From positions 1,575,001 through 1,639,000 of the forward strand of contig NZ_CP133269.1 in NCBI RefSeq assembly GCF_030915525.1: a stretch of 64,000 nt of DNA, in the 5' to 3' direction. Of this stretch, positions 8,841-16,519 are shown piece after piece (position 1 is the first letter of the stretch; the number at the start of each line of letters is the position of its first letter). A program made the translations under genes and the position numbers. The stretch is from Neobacillus sp. PS2-9 (lineage in GTDB: Bacteria > Bacillota > Bacilli > Bacillales > Cytobacillaceae). The notes under the pieces were generated by a model, which was not told the DNA's origin, searched no databases, and worked only from the letters and a program-made list of their open reading frames with translations.

Positions 8841-9623
8841 ATGATACAAGGTTTATATCGTCTCATGATTGAATTAACGAATGGAAAGTGGACATCCAGC
8901 CTTTTAAGAAGGTTTGCCCGTTCACGTGCAAGCCGATTTGTTGTACCATCCTTTACAAGAATTTATCAGTTGAATGTGGATGAAATGGAAAAGTCAGTCT
9001 CGGAATATCCTACTCTTCATGATTTATTTGTTCGAACGTTAAAAAACGAATCTCGAGTTATTGACAGAAGTGAAGACTCCGTTGTTAGTCCCGTTGATGC
9101 CGTTATAGAGGACATTGGACCGATAAAAGAGACAAGTGAAATTTTAGTAAAAGGAAAAACGTATTCCATCGAAGAAATGCTTGGTGATCAAGAAGTCTTA
9201 TCTAAATACTTAAATGGTACATACATGATTCTCTATTTAAGTCCAAGTCATTACCATAGGATACACAGTCCTGTTGATGGCACAGTAACGAAGCAATGGA
9301 CACTAGGGGCTAAATCCTATCCAGTAAATAAGTTAGGGTTAAAATATGGAGTTCGTACCCTAGCAAAGAATTATAGGGTAATAACTGAAGTAAAAACATC
9401 ATTCGGGCATGTGGCTATTGTAAAGGTTGGAGCGATGTTTGTTAATTCAATTGAAACAACGCATAAAGGATCAGAACTTGAAAAAGGGGGAGAAATGGCG
9501 TATTTCAGTTTTGGTTCAACGGTGGTCCTGCTATTTGAAAAGAACACCTTCCAAGTGGAATCAGCTATTCAGACACCAAAGGATATCAAGGTTGGCGAAA
9601 AAATAGGTGTAATACACAAATAA
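8841..9623 (+). CDS. psd: Phosphatidylserine decarboxylase proenzyme
   Basis: Membrane-associated pyruvoyl enzyme that turns phosphatidylserine into phosphatidylethanolamine, 260 aa. The self-cleavage motif is FGST (SFGSTVVLLF near the C terminus), whose serine becomes the pyruvoyl group; conserved LSPSHYHRIHSP and DAVIEDIG segments are present. ATG at 8841 is chosen with GGGGGTAG just upstream; the TTG directly before it is an alternative first codon. Faces pssA across a 127-base divergent promoter region, giving the two-step PE pathway in one locus but on opposite strands. Confidence 0.94.
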   Translation: MIQGLYRLMIELTNGKWTSSLLRRFARSRASRFVVPSFTRIYQLNVDEMEKSVSEYPTLHDLFVRTLKNESRVIDRSEDSVVSPVDAVIEDIGPIKETSEILVKGKTYSIEEMLGDQEVLSKYLNGTYMILYLSPSHYHRIHSPVDGTVTKQWTLGAKSYPVNKLGLKYGVRTLAKNYRVITEVKTSFGHVAIVKVGAMFVNSIETTHKGSELEKGGEMAYFSFGSTVVLLFEKNTFQVESAIQTPKDIKVGEKIGVIHK

Positions 9624-9655
9624 GGCAGGGAGTTTCTGCCCTAGAATATTCTTAT

Positions 9656-9681
9656 AAAAAAAGAAAAGCCCATAATAGGGC
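9656..9681 (-). terminator. Terminator of sda
   Basis: Minus strand GCCC-TATTAT-GGGC followed by TTTTCTTTTTTT; a short stem with a strong T-run. Confidence 0.6.
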
Positions 9682-9693
9682 AGTGTAATGGTT

Positions 9694-9834
9694 TTAGGAA
9701 GAGAGCTTTATTTTATTATATAAGGAACGTCGGTTAATTTCGGACTCAATAAGACCGATAAAATCCGGGCTTAAGTTTAATTCCTTTGCTTTAAAATATG
9801 ACTCAATTAATAATTCATCTGACAGTTTTCTCAC
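9694..9834 (-). CDS. sda: Sporulation inhibitor Sda
   Basis: 46-residue checkpoint protein beginning [19 protein letters not shown] and ending [12 protein letters not shown]; the sequence matches B. subtilis Sda closely along its whole length. Sda forms a helical hairpin that blocks autophosphorylation of the sporulation kinase KinA and so holds off sporulation when DNA replication is perturbed. GTG start at 9834 follows GGAGGTGGA; another in-frame GTG four codons upstream is possible. The control region holds DnaA boxes and a LexA-like palindrome. Position beside yqeG is as in B. subtilis. Too short for ordinary ORF cut-offs. Confidence 0.95.
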   Translation of the reverse strand: MRKLSDELLIESYFKAKELNLSPDFIGLIESEINRRSLYNKIKLSS

Positions 9835-9919
9835 GTCAGAATCCACCTCCGATTATAAATAAATTGTTCTATTTGATGAAAACTAAACATAAAATAGTAC
9901 GTTCAATTGGTGTACCCTA

Positions 9920-9948
9920 AATCTACCAAATTTATCCCTATAGAACAA
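9920..9948 (-). promoter_or_regulatory. Predicted sda promoter
   Basis: Minus strand TTGTTC, 17-base spacer, TAGATT. The -35 lies inside the palindrome at 9942-9955, and the nearest DnaA box starts 10 bases upstream of it. Confidence 0.5.
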
Positions 9949-9955
9949 TCGTTCT
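9942..9955. promoter_or_regulatory. LexA-like palindrome over the sda -35
   Basis: AGAACAATCGTTCT: the GAAC-N4-GTTC core of the Bacillus SOS box (CGAAC-N4-GTTCG) with both outer bases changed. Its overlap with the predicted -35 would allow repression. Confidence 0.45.
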
Positions 9956-9957
9956 AT

Positions 9958-9966
9958 TTATCCACA
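9958..9966 (+). promoter_or_regulatory. DnaA box (perfect)
   Basis: TTATCCACA, exact consensus, three bases from the LexA-like site upstream of sda. Confidence 0.8.
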
Positions 9967-9972
9967 ACTTCT

Positions 9973-9992
9973 AGTGGATAAGTTGTGGTTAA
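9973..9992 (-). promoter_or_regulatory. Two degenerate DnaA boxes
   Basis: Minus strand TTATCCACT (9973-9981) and TTAACCACA (9984-9992), each one mismatch from consensus, in opposite orientation to the perfect box beside them. Confidence 0.55.
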
Positions 9993-10047
9993 TTTGTTTA
10001 TAAACTAAGGAAACTCAAGGAGTTCAATGGGTATAATGTTAATAAGG

Positions 10048-10056
10048 TTATCCACA
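10048..10056 (+). promoter_or_regulatory. DnaA box (perfect)
   Basis: TTATCCACA, second exact copy in the sda-yqeG interval. Confidence 0.75.
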
Positions 10057-10076
10057 GGATGAAAAAAAGTAGATCT

Positions 10077-10084
10077 TTGTCGAA
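10077..10084 (+). promoter_or_regulatory. Possible Spo0A box
   Basis: TTGTCGAA, exact 0A-box core, between the DnaA boxes and the yqeG promoter. An 8-base match in AT-rich DNA can be chance. Confidence 0.35.
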
Positions 10085-10200
10085 AAATATTTTTTATTTT
10101 TTAAAAAAGATGTTACATCCATTAAAAATAGCTGTTTTTTAGTTCCAGTAGAATTAGACGTGGTCGAATTTTGTTGAATCAGACATTGATCATTTTTCTT

Positions 10201-10229
10201 TTGAAACAAAGGGTATTATTGGTTATGAT
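10201..10229 (+). promoter_or_regulatory. Sigma-A promoter of the yqeG operon
   Basis: TTGAAA, 17-base spacer, TATGAT. Start predicted near 10236, about 50 bases before yqeG. Confidence 0.75.
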
Positions 10230-10288
10230 TGTACAAGTACAGATGAAAGAGCTATTCATATTAAGAATTATAATGAGGTGTAAGCTTA

Positions 10289-10804
10289 GTGTTAAAACAA
10301 TTTTTACCAGATGAGCATGTGAAAAGCATTCTGGATATTTCGCCTGAACAATTAAAGGAAAAAGGGATAAAAGGGATTATTACTGATTTGGATAATACAT
10401 TAGTGGAATGGGATCGTCCGAATGCCACTCCCCAATTAATTAATTGGTTTGATGAAATTAGAAAACATCATATTCTTGTAACCATTGTTTCAAATAACAA
10501 TGAGGAACGTGTAAAGGCTTTTTCTGATCCTTTAAACCTTCCGTTTATCTTTCGCGCACGGAAGCCGCTCGGACCTGCATTTAACAAAGCAGTTAGGCAA
10601 ATGGGCATAAAAAAAGAAGAGACCGTCGTTATAGGGGACCAATTATTAACGGATGTACTTGGAGGAAACCGTAGTGGTTTTCATACCATTTTGGTTGTAC
10701 CTGTTGCCCAAACCGATGGCTTCTTTACAAAGTTCAACCGTTTTGCTGAGAGAAGGATCTTAAACTGGTTCAGAAAAAAAGGAATGCTTCAATGGGAGGA
10801 TTAA
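10289..10804 (+). CDS. yqeG: YqeG family HAD-IIIA phosphatase
   Basis: 171-aa HAD-superfamily hydrolase. The catalytic DxDxT motif is TDLDNT near residue 33; later motifs are the SNN turn (IVSNNN) and GDQLLTD, which coordinates Mg. The physiological substrate of YqeG is not established; relatives dephosphorylate small phosphorylated compounds. GTG start at 10289 after TGAGGTG. First gene of a conserved ribosome/NAD operon: yqeH begins three bases after its stop. Cytoplasmic, no signal sequence. Confidence 0.92.
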   Translation: MLKQFLPDEHVKSILDISPEQLKEKGIKGIITDLDNTLVEWDRPNATPQLINWFDEIRKHHILVTIVSNNNEERVKAFSDPLNLPFIFRARKPLGPAFNKAVRQMGIKKEETVVIGDQLLTDVLGGNRSGFHTILVVPVAQTDGFFTKFNRFAERRILNWFRKKGMLQWED

Positions 10805-10807
10805 TTT

Positions 10808-11911
10808 GTGAGTGAACAACATATATGTATAGGCTGTGGTGTAAAAGTTCAAACGGAAAATCCGGAATTAATAGGCTATGCACCATCTTCTGCTTTAGAG
10901 AAAGAAATAATTGTTTGTCAAAGGTGTTTCCGGCTCAAGCATTACAATGAGGTTCAAGATGTTAATCTTACCGACGATGACTTTTTAAAGATTTTAAATG
11001 AAATGGGAAAAACTGATGCCCTTATTGTGATGATTGTTGATATCTTTGATTTTAATGGAAGTTGGTTACCGGGATTACACAGATTTGTTGGGAATAACAA
11101 GGTACTGCTTGTAGGTAACAAGGTGGACCTTTTACCAAAGTCGGTCAAACACAATAAATTAATTAACTGGATGAAGAACGAGGCAAAGGAACTGGGATTA
11201 AGAGCAGAAGAGGTGTTCCTTGTTAGTGCAGCCAAAGGTCAGTTTATTAAAGAAACAGCCGCAGCTATTGATGAGATGCGAAATGGAAAGAACGTTTATG
11301 TGGTTGGCTGTACAAATGTAGGGAAATCAACCTTTATCAATAGAATTATTAAGGATGTAACAGGGGAAGCGGACCTCATTACTACCTCGCATTTTCCTGG
11401 GACTACATTGGATATTATCAAAATCCCACTTGACGATGGAAAGTATCTAATTGATTCTCCTGGAATTATCAATCACCATCAAATGGCTCATTTTGTTGAC
11501 AAAAGTGATTTAAAAGTGATTACCCCTAAAAAGGAGATTAAACCAAAAGTATTCCAACTGAATGAAGGTCAAACCTTATTCTTTGGAGGCTTAGCACGAT
11601 TTGATTATATCAGTGGAGGTAGAAGGTCATTTGTTTGTTATGTATCCAATGATTTAACTATTCATAGGACAAAAACAGAAAATGCCTCTGAACTTTATGA
11701 AAAGCATGTCGGGGAAATGCTAACACCGCCACAGCCGGAACAAGTTGATTCTTTCCCAGAGTTAGTAAGACAAGAGTTTGTGGTGAGGGAAGCTAAAACA
11801 GATATCGTTTTTTCAGGGTTAGGCTGGATTACGGTCAACGAGCCTGGGGCAAAAGTGGCTGCTTATGTTCCAAAGGGTGTACAAACGTTAATACGTAAAT
11901 CTTTAATTTAA
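10808..11911 (+). CDS. yqeH: Circularly permuted ribosome-assembly GTPase
   Basis: 367-aa GTPase needed for 30S subunit maturation. N-terminal zinc finger (CIGCG ... CQRCF, residues 6-38). The G motifs appear in permuted order: NKVD (G4) precedes the P-loop GCTNVGKST (G1), then the switch region and DSPG (G3), as known for YqeH/RbgA relatives; a C-terminal RNA-binding part follows. GTG start at 10808, three bases after yqeG. Translationally close to both neighbours and part of one operon running to yqeM. Confidence 0.95.
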   Translation: MSEQHICIGCGVKVQTENPELIGYAPSSALEKEIIVCQRCFRLKHYNEVQDVNLTDDDFLKILNEMGKTDALIVMIVDIFDFNGSWLPGLHRFVGNNKVLLVGNKVDLLPKSVKHNKLINWMKNEAKELGLRAEEVFLVSAAKGQFIKETAAAIDEMRNGKNVYVVGCTNVGKSTFINRIIKDVTGEADLITTSHFPGTTLDIIKIPLDDGKYLIDSPGIINHHQMAHFVDKSDLKVITPKKEIKPKVFQLNEGQTLFFGGLARFDYISGGRRSFVCYVSNDLTIHRTKTENASELYEKHVGEMLTPPQPEQVDSFPELVRQEFVVREAKTDIVFSGLGWITVNEPGAKVAAYVPKGVQTLIRKSLI

Positions 11912-11963
11912 ATACGTATGTAAAACAAATGATAAAAAGTCAGATTGGGTGAGGAGAAAAAAG

Positions 11964-12803
11964 GTGAAAAAGCTTTTTGCTGTTTTGGGCGATCCGATAG
12001 GGCACTCGATGTCGCCAGTCATGCACAATGATTTATTCTCTTTTTATAATATTGATGCCTATTATCTTCCCTTTCAAGTAAAATCAGAGAATCTAGAGGA
12101 TGCCGTTAAGGGATTAAAGGCAATTGGCGCAGGTGGATTTAATGTCACTGTTCCCCATAAAAGCAAGATTATTCCCTTTTTAGATGAGGTAGATGAATTA
12201 GCTGCCAGCATTGGAGCAGTAAATACAGTCGTGAATGACGGTGGAAAATTAATTGGCTACAATACTGATGGACCAGGATTTTTAAGTGGACTCCATACAA
12301 GTCTTCCTTCTATAGAAGGAAAAAGGGTCTTAATCATTGGTGCAGGTGGTGCTGCAAGGGCCATTTATTTTACCTTGGCAAAGGAACGACCTGCGGTGAT
12401 TGACATTGCTAATCGTACTTTGGAGAAAGCTCAGAGCTTGATTGAAGCATGTCCATATACCATCTCGTCTGCAGCAAAATCTATTGCCGAAGCCGGTAAC
12501 CAAATAGAAGAATATGATTTAATCATTCAAACAACCATGGTTGGGATGTCACCTCGGTTAGATGAAAAACCTTTGGATTTAAATAATCTAAGGAAAGAGT
12601 CAATGGTTTGTGATATAATTTACAATCCGCTTACAACTCAATTTTTACATGATGCAAATGGACAAGGGGCACGAACGCAAAATGGAATTGAGATGTTTGT
12701 TTATCAAGGAGCCCTTGCCTTTGAAAAGTGGACAGGAATACTCCCGGATATCCAACGAATGAGAGAGAATGTGTTGAAACAATTAGGAGGAAAAACATGT
12801 TAA
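11964..12803 (+). CDS. aroE: Shikimate dehydrogenase (NADP)
   Basis: 279-aa enzyme reducing 3-dehydroshikimate to shikimate in aromatic amino-acid synthesis. Substrate-binding segment GHSMSPVMHN (about residues 13-22), catalytic NVTVPHK lysine/aspartate region, and nucleotide-binding loop GAGGAAR near residue 129. The GTG at 11964 is preferred over the GTG at 11949 because GAGGAG lies seven bases before it. Its stop overlaps the start of yqeI. Confidence 0.95.
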   Translation: MKKLFAVLGDPIGHSMSPVMHNDLFSFYNIDAYYLPFQVKSENLEDAVKGLKAIGAGGFNVTVPHKSKIIPFLDEVDELAASIGAVNTVVNDGGKLIGYNTDGPGFLSGLHTSLPSIEGKRVLIIGAGGAARAIYFTLAKERPAVIDIANRTLEKAQSLIEACPYTISSAAKSIAEAGNQIEEYDLIIQTTMVGMSPRLDEKPLDLNNLRKESMVCDIIYNPLTTQFLHDANGQGARTQNGIEMFVYQGALAFEKWTGILPDIQRMRENVLKQLGGKTC

Positions 12804-13087
12804 CAGGTAAACAAAAACGTTTTTTACGTTCAAAAGCACACCACTTGGATCCTATTTTTCAAGTAGGAAAAGGCGGAGTCAATGATAATATGATTAAACA
12901 AGTATCGGACGCACTTGAAGCGAGAGAACTTTTTAAGATCAGTGTCTTGCAAAATTGTGAGGAAGATAAAACAGTAGTTGCTGAACAGTTAGCTGAAGGT
13001 ACAGGTGCTGAACTTGTCCAAATCATTGGGAACACGATTGTCCTGTATAAAGAGTCTGTTGAAAAGAAAACAATCACTCTTCCATAA
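12797..13087 (+). CDS. yqeI: YhbY-type ribosome-assembly RNA-binding protein
   Basis: 96-aa single CRM-domain protein (YhbY/CRS1 family) that binds pre-50S particles. Begins MLTGKQKRFLRSKAHHL; the conserved GKGGV loop and the basic first helix are visible. ATG at 12797 with AGGAGG seven bases upstream; the first seven bases overlap the end of aroE, so translation is likely coupled. An in-frame opening as far back as 12728 is inside aroE and lacks a ribosome-binding site. Confidence 0.93.
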   Translation: MLTGKQKRFLRSKAHHLDPIFQVGKGGVNDNMIKQVSDALEARELFKISVLQNCEEDKTVVAEQLAEGTGAELVQIIGNTIVLYKESVEKKTITLP

Positions 13088-13114
13088 TCCAATGTAGTAA
13101 AGGATGGCGAATGC

Positions 13115-13684
13115 ATGAAGAAGGTTGGAATTTTGGGAGGAACATTTGATCCTCCACATTATGGTCATCTGATGATTGCTAATGAGGTTCTTTCCGCACT
13201 TGAACTTGATGAAATTTGGTTCATGCCAAACCAGGAACCTCCCCATAAGAAAAAGACAGGTTCTGTTAAAAATGAAGATCGTCTTCGGATGCTTGAGCTT
13301 GCAACTCAAGGAAATTCAGATTTTAAAATAGAGACGATTGAATTAGAAAGAGAAGGTCCTTCCTATACTATTGATACTATGAAAAAAATAAATGATAAGT
13401 ATACTGGGTATCAATTTTTCTTTATCATTGGGGCAGATATGATCGAATATTTACCGAAATGGCAACAAATTGATGAGCTTGTTAAGCTCGTTCAATTTGT
13501 TGGTGTACATAGGCCGTCCTATAGTCATCAAACTAATTATCCTGTTCTTTATGTGGAGGTGCCAGGGATGGACGTATCGTCAAGTATGATAAGAGATCGT
13601 GTGAAGAGTGAAAAGACTATTCGATATTTACTGCCTGATGCTGTCATTGAATTTATTGAGGAGAAGCGCTTATATGGAACGTGA
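13115..13684 (+). CDS. nadD: Nicotinate-nucleotide adenylyltransferase
   Basis: 189-aa nucleotidyltransferase converting nicotinate mononucleotide and ATP to deamido-NAD, the penultimate step of NAD synthesis. The N-terminal [12 protein letters not shown] carries the adenylyl-transfer HxGH-type site, and SSSMIRDRV near the C terminus is the ISSTxIR-like ATP motif. ATG at 13115 preceded by AAGGATGG. Its last 11 bases overlap yqeK, which is the standard order in Bacillus. Confidence 0.96.
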   Translation: MKKVGILGGTFDPPHYGHLMIANEVLSALELDEIWFMPNQEPPHKKKTGSVKNEDRLRMLELATQGNSDFKIETIELEREGPSYTIDTMKKINDKYTGYQFFFIIGADMIEYLPKWQQIDELVKLVQFVGVHRPSYSHQTNYPVLYVEVPGMDVSSSMIRDRVKSEKTIRYLLPDAVIEFIEEKRLYGT

Positions 13685-14240
13685 AAAAGCATTACAGCTT
13701 GTTAAGGAGCAGTTAACCGAGCACCGGTATCAACATACTATCGGGGTCATGGATACAGCCATAATACTCGCTAAGCGATTTGGAGCCGATGTAAAGAAAG
13801 CCGAAACCGCTGCTATATTTCATGATTATGCAAAATTCCGTCCAAAAGAGGAAATGAAGGAAATCATCACTACTCAAGGGTTTCCGCTGAATTTGCTTGA
13901 ATATAATTCCGAATTGTGGCATGCTCCTGCAGGCGCATACTTAGTCGAAAAAGAAGTGGGGATTACGGATCGTGAGGTACTAGATGCCATCCGTTACCAT
14001 ACATCTGGAAGAGTCGGAATGACCTTGCTGGAACAGGTCATTTATTTGGCAGATTATATGGAGCCAGGCCGTCACTTTCCTGGTGTAGAAGAAGTGAGAG
14101 AGCTTGCGCAAGACAATTTACAGCGTGCGTTAATTAAATCAGTTCAAAATACCATGATATTTTTATTAAAAAAGAATCAAAAGGTGTACCCTGATACATT
14201 TTATACTTACAATGACCTTGTTAATAAATTGGAGGATTGA
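13674..14240 (+). CDS. yqeK: HD-domain diadenosine tetraphosphatase YqeK
   Basis: 188-aa HD-family metal hydrolase; YqeK proteins cleave Ap4A symmetrically to two ADP. Metal ligands: H at the start (RYQHTIGV), HD in IFHDYAKF, and a later YHTSG histidine plus the aspartate in [10 protein letters not shown]. The ATG at 13674 follows GAGGAG and lies inside nadD in another frame; longer frames back to 13608 have no start signals. The rsfS gene follows after three bases. Confidence 0.93.
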   Translation: MEREKALQLVKEQLTEHRYQHTIGVMDTAIILAKRFGADVKKAETAAIFHDYAKFRPKEEMKEIITTQGFPLNLLEYNSELWHAPAGAYLVEKEVGITDREVLDAIRYHTSGRVGMTLLEQVIYLADYMEPGRHFPGVEEVRELAQDNLQRALIKSVQNTMIFLLKKNQKVYPDTFYTYNDLVNKLED

Positions 14241-14243
14241 TGG

Positions 14244-14600
14244 ATGAATAATCAAGATCTATTAAAAATGGCTGTAAAGGCAGCAGACGATAAACGTGCA
14301 GAAGATATTTTGGCTTTAAATATGAAGGGCATATCTCTAATTGCAGACTACTTTATTATTTGCCACGGTAATTCAGATAAACAAGTACAAGCGATTGCTA
14401 GAGAGATTAAGGAAAAAGCCCAAGAGAGCGGCTATGATGTAAAAAGAATGGAAGGCTTTGATGAAGCGAGATGGGTGTTAATTGATTTAGGTGATGTGGT
14501 AGCCCATGTCTTCCATCGTGAGGAAAGAAGCTATTACAATTTAGAACGCTTATGGGGCGATGCGCCGCTTGAAGATATCCATAGTGAGTTAAATTCATGA
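14244..14600 (+). CDS. rsfS: Ribosomal silencing factor RsfS
   Basis: 118-aa Iojap/RsfS protein that binds L14 on the 50S subunit and keeps subunits apart when nutrients fall. The ISLIADYFIICHGNS and VAHVFHREERSYYNLERLWGD blocks are hallmarks of the family. ATG at 14244, preceded by TTGGAGG; overlaps yqeM by four bases (ATGA). Confidence 0.95.
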   Translation: MNNQDLLKMAVKAADDKRAEDILALNMKGISLIADYFIICHGNSDKQVQAIAREIKEKAQESGYDVKRMEGFDEARWVLIDLGDVVAHVFHREERSYYNLERLWGDAPLEDIHSELNS

Positions 14601-15361
14601 GTTATGAACAATTTGCCTATTTGTATGATGAGCTAATGAAGGATGCTCCTTATGACGAATGGGTAAGTTTTGTCAAAGAACAGCTTGTAAACTATAACGT
14701 GACTGGGGTTCGCCTGCTTGATTTAGCCTGCGGTACGGGAGAACTCTCCATTCGCTTTGCGAATGAAGGGTTTCAAGTAACTGGAGTTGACTTATCGTCC
14801 GATATGCTGGCTGTTGCGCAGGCAAAGGCAGAAACAAAAGGAATTCATATTCCTTTGTTTGAACAGAATATGATTGATTTGGAAGGACAGGGCCAATTCG
14901 ATGTGATCGGTATATTCTGTGACTCACTCAATTACCTGCAAACAGAAGAGGACGTTAAAGAGACGTTTTCTTCTGTATTCCAGCATTTAACGCTTGATGG
15001 ACTATTTATGTTTGACGTGCATTCCACTTACAAAATCTCTCATGGTTTTATTGACCAAACCTTTGCGGTAAATGATGAGGGTCTTTCCTATATTTGGAAT
15101 AGTTTCTCTGGAGAAAAAGAGTACAGTGTGGAACATGATATAAGTTTTTTTGTGTTAGATGAACTGTCGGGTAAATATGATCGGTATGATGAAATTCATT
15201 ACCAACGGACCTATCCTATTGAGCAATACTCAGACTGGTTAAATGAAGCAGGCTTTGAATTGCTCAAGGTTTGTGCGGACTTCGAACCAAAATCACCCGA
15301 GCCACAATCCGAACGAATCTTTTTCGTCGCTCGAAAAAAAATAAAAAATGAGGCTGACTAA
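14597..15361 (+). CDS. yqeM: Class I SAM-dependent methyltransferase YqeM
   Basis: 254-aa Rossmann-fold methyltransferase. Motif I is LLDLACGTGELS (about residues 42-53), followed by the acidic GVDLSSDML end of strand 2 and the DVIGIFCDSLNYL region. Substrate unknown; ribosome or tRNA modification is a reasonable guess from the operon but not shown. Start overlaps the rsfS stop, so translation is coupled. Last gene of the operon; its TAA lies in a perfect terminator. Confidence 0.88.
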   Translation: MSYEQFAYLYDELMKDAPYDEWVSFVKEQLVNYNVTGVRLLDLACGTGELSIRFANEGFQVTGVDLSSDMLAVAQAKAETKGIHIPLFEQNMIDLEGQGQFDVIGIFCDSLNYLQTEEDVKETFSSVFQHLTLDGLFMFDVHSTYKISHGFIDQTFAVNDEGLSYIWNSFSGEKEYSVEHDISFFVLDELSGKYDRYDEIHYQRTYPIEQYSDWLNEAGFELLKVCADFEPKSPEPQSERIFFVARKKIKNEAD

Positions 15362-15380
15362 AAGTCAGCCTCATTTTTTT
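15346..15380 (+). terminator. Terminator of the yqeG-yqeM operon
   Basis: AATGAGGCTGACT paired with AGTCAGCCTCATT and a seven-T run; the yqeM stop is in the loop. Repeat copy 1 is inserted at the end of its T-run. Confidence 0.95.
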
Positions 15381-15385
15381 GAAAT

Positions 15386-15567
15386 GGCTATGTTAAAGAA
15401 CATTGTTGATTTTTATACCCTGTTGATTGGAGCGGAAGGAGCGAAGACTCCTGTGGGAGTATGGTTCAGGGGAGACCCCGCAGGCGCTAACGACGAGGAG
15501 GCTCGCCGAAACACCCACGAACCGCTCGCTCCTGGAGCGGAAATCAACAGAAAAATTTAACAAAGCC
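15386..15567 (+). mobile_element. MITE-like 180-bp repeat, copy 1
   Basis: 182-bp copy of an element found four times in this window. Ends: GGCTATGTTAAA at left and TTTAACAAAGCC at right (11 of 12 inverted). Flanks TTTGAAAT and TTAAAAAT match at 6 of 8 bases, a worn target duplication. Inside are CTGTTGATT/AATCAACAG and the stem GGAGCGA/TCGCTCC, where the other copies have GGCACGA/TCGTGCC. It lies between yqeM and comER and creates a spurious short ORF. Confidence 0.78.
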
Positions 15568-15607
15568 TTAAAAATAAAGAAGGAATTTGTCTAATGCTAT
15601 CGAATAA

Positions 15608-16429
15608 TTACTTAGAGAATTGCATTTCCACTTTATCAAGATCTTCTTTAAATTTTGAATGGGTCGCCTGGAACAAATGTTCAAACACGTTCCCCAGTTC
15701 ATTGTCTAACACCTTTATCCCTTCACCCGTTATTCCACCTTTTACACAAACTTTTTCTTGTAATGATGGTAGAGTGTAGTGACCTTGTTTTAACAACTCA
15801 CCAAGTCCCACAATCATCTCACTTGCAAAAATGGTTGCAGTGGCTTCGTCAATTTCTGTCTCCTTCACTGCTGCTTGTATGAATCGCTGTAGGAGATAGC
15901 TGAAGAAAGCCGGGCCGCAACTCACAATATCTGATGCCACCCTCGTAATGTTCTCGTCAATACTAACTGGTACCGAAATCTTCGTAATTAAAGTTCCAAT
16001 TTTTTCTCTCCAAAGGTCACTACAATTTTCTCCATAGGTAAGTAAGGACACGCCGGATAATGCCCGATTTGTAATACTTGGAATTACTCGGATTACTGAA
16101 CAAGATACCTTTTTTTCAATTTGGCTTGTACTGACAGGACTTGTTATGGATATAAGACATTTTTCATCATTTAAGTGAGGGTTTATATCATCCAGTAATT
16201 TATAAATGTCTAATGGTTTGACACAAATAAATAATAAATCGGATTGAGCCGCCACCTCTTCCGGAGTTGCCCCAACCCTAATTTCCCTATATTTATCTTT
16301 AAGCAGCATGGCTTTAGATTTCGTTCTATTTGTAATGATCATTGAAGAAGGGGATATGGCCTTACTATCAATCAAGGCCTCCACCAAAATTCTCCCCATA
16401 TTACCGGTACCGATGATACCTAGATTCAT
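15608..16429 (-). CDS. comER: ComER, pyrroline-5-carboxylate reductase-like protein
   Basis: 273-aa member of the P5C reductase (ProC) superfamily encoded opposite comEA, as in B. subtilis. N-terminal Rossmann loop GIIGTGNMG, then the GATPEEVAAQSDLLFICVKP segment typical of ProC proteins and a C-terminal dimerisation part. ComER is not needed for DNA uptake itself and its reaction in the cell is unclear; links to sporulation and biofilm timing have been reported for the family. Start at 16429 is set by GAAGGAGGG on the minus strand; in-frame codons back to 16453 lie before it. Confidence 0.9.
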   Translation of the reverse strand: MNLGIIGTGNMGRILVEALIDSKAISPSSMIITNRTKSKAMLLKDKYREIRVGATPEEVAAQSDLLFICVKPLDIYKLLDDINPHLNDEKCLISITSPVSTSQIEKKVSCSVIRVIPSITNRALSGVSLLTYGENCSDLWREKIGTLITKISVPVSIDENITRVASDIVSCGPAFFSYLLQRFIQAAVKETEIDEATATIFASEMIVGLGELLKQGHYTLPSLQEKVCVKGGITGEGIKVLDNELGNVFEHLFQATHSKFKEDLDKVEMQFSK

Positions 16430-16519
16430 TTTCCGACCCTCCTTCGCATGCAATATTCTTTTATAACCATATGAAAAGTAAATGTGAAATATACCTTCGA
16501 TTTGAAAGGATGGATCCTA

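Noticed and set aside
15348..15560. 70-aa ORF through repeat copy 1, and like ORFs at 40902-41162 and 60805-61005 sharing GVWFRGDPAG
   Set aside because: They are the conserved repeat read in one frame. No ribosome-binding site, ends differ between copies, and the base changes preserve stems rather than codons.
16430..16519. ComK box upstream of comEA
   Set aside because: No pair of AAAA-N5-TTTT motifs with allowed spacing could be found; competence control cannot be claimed from sequence.
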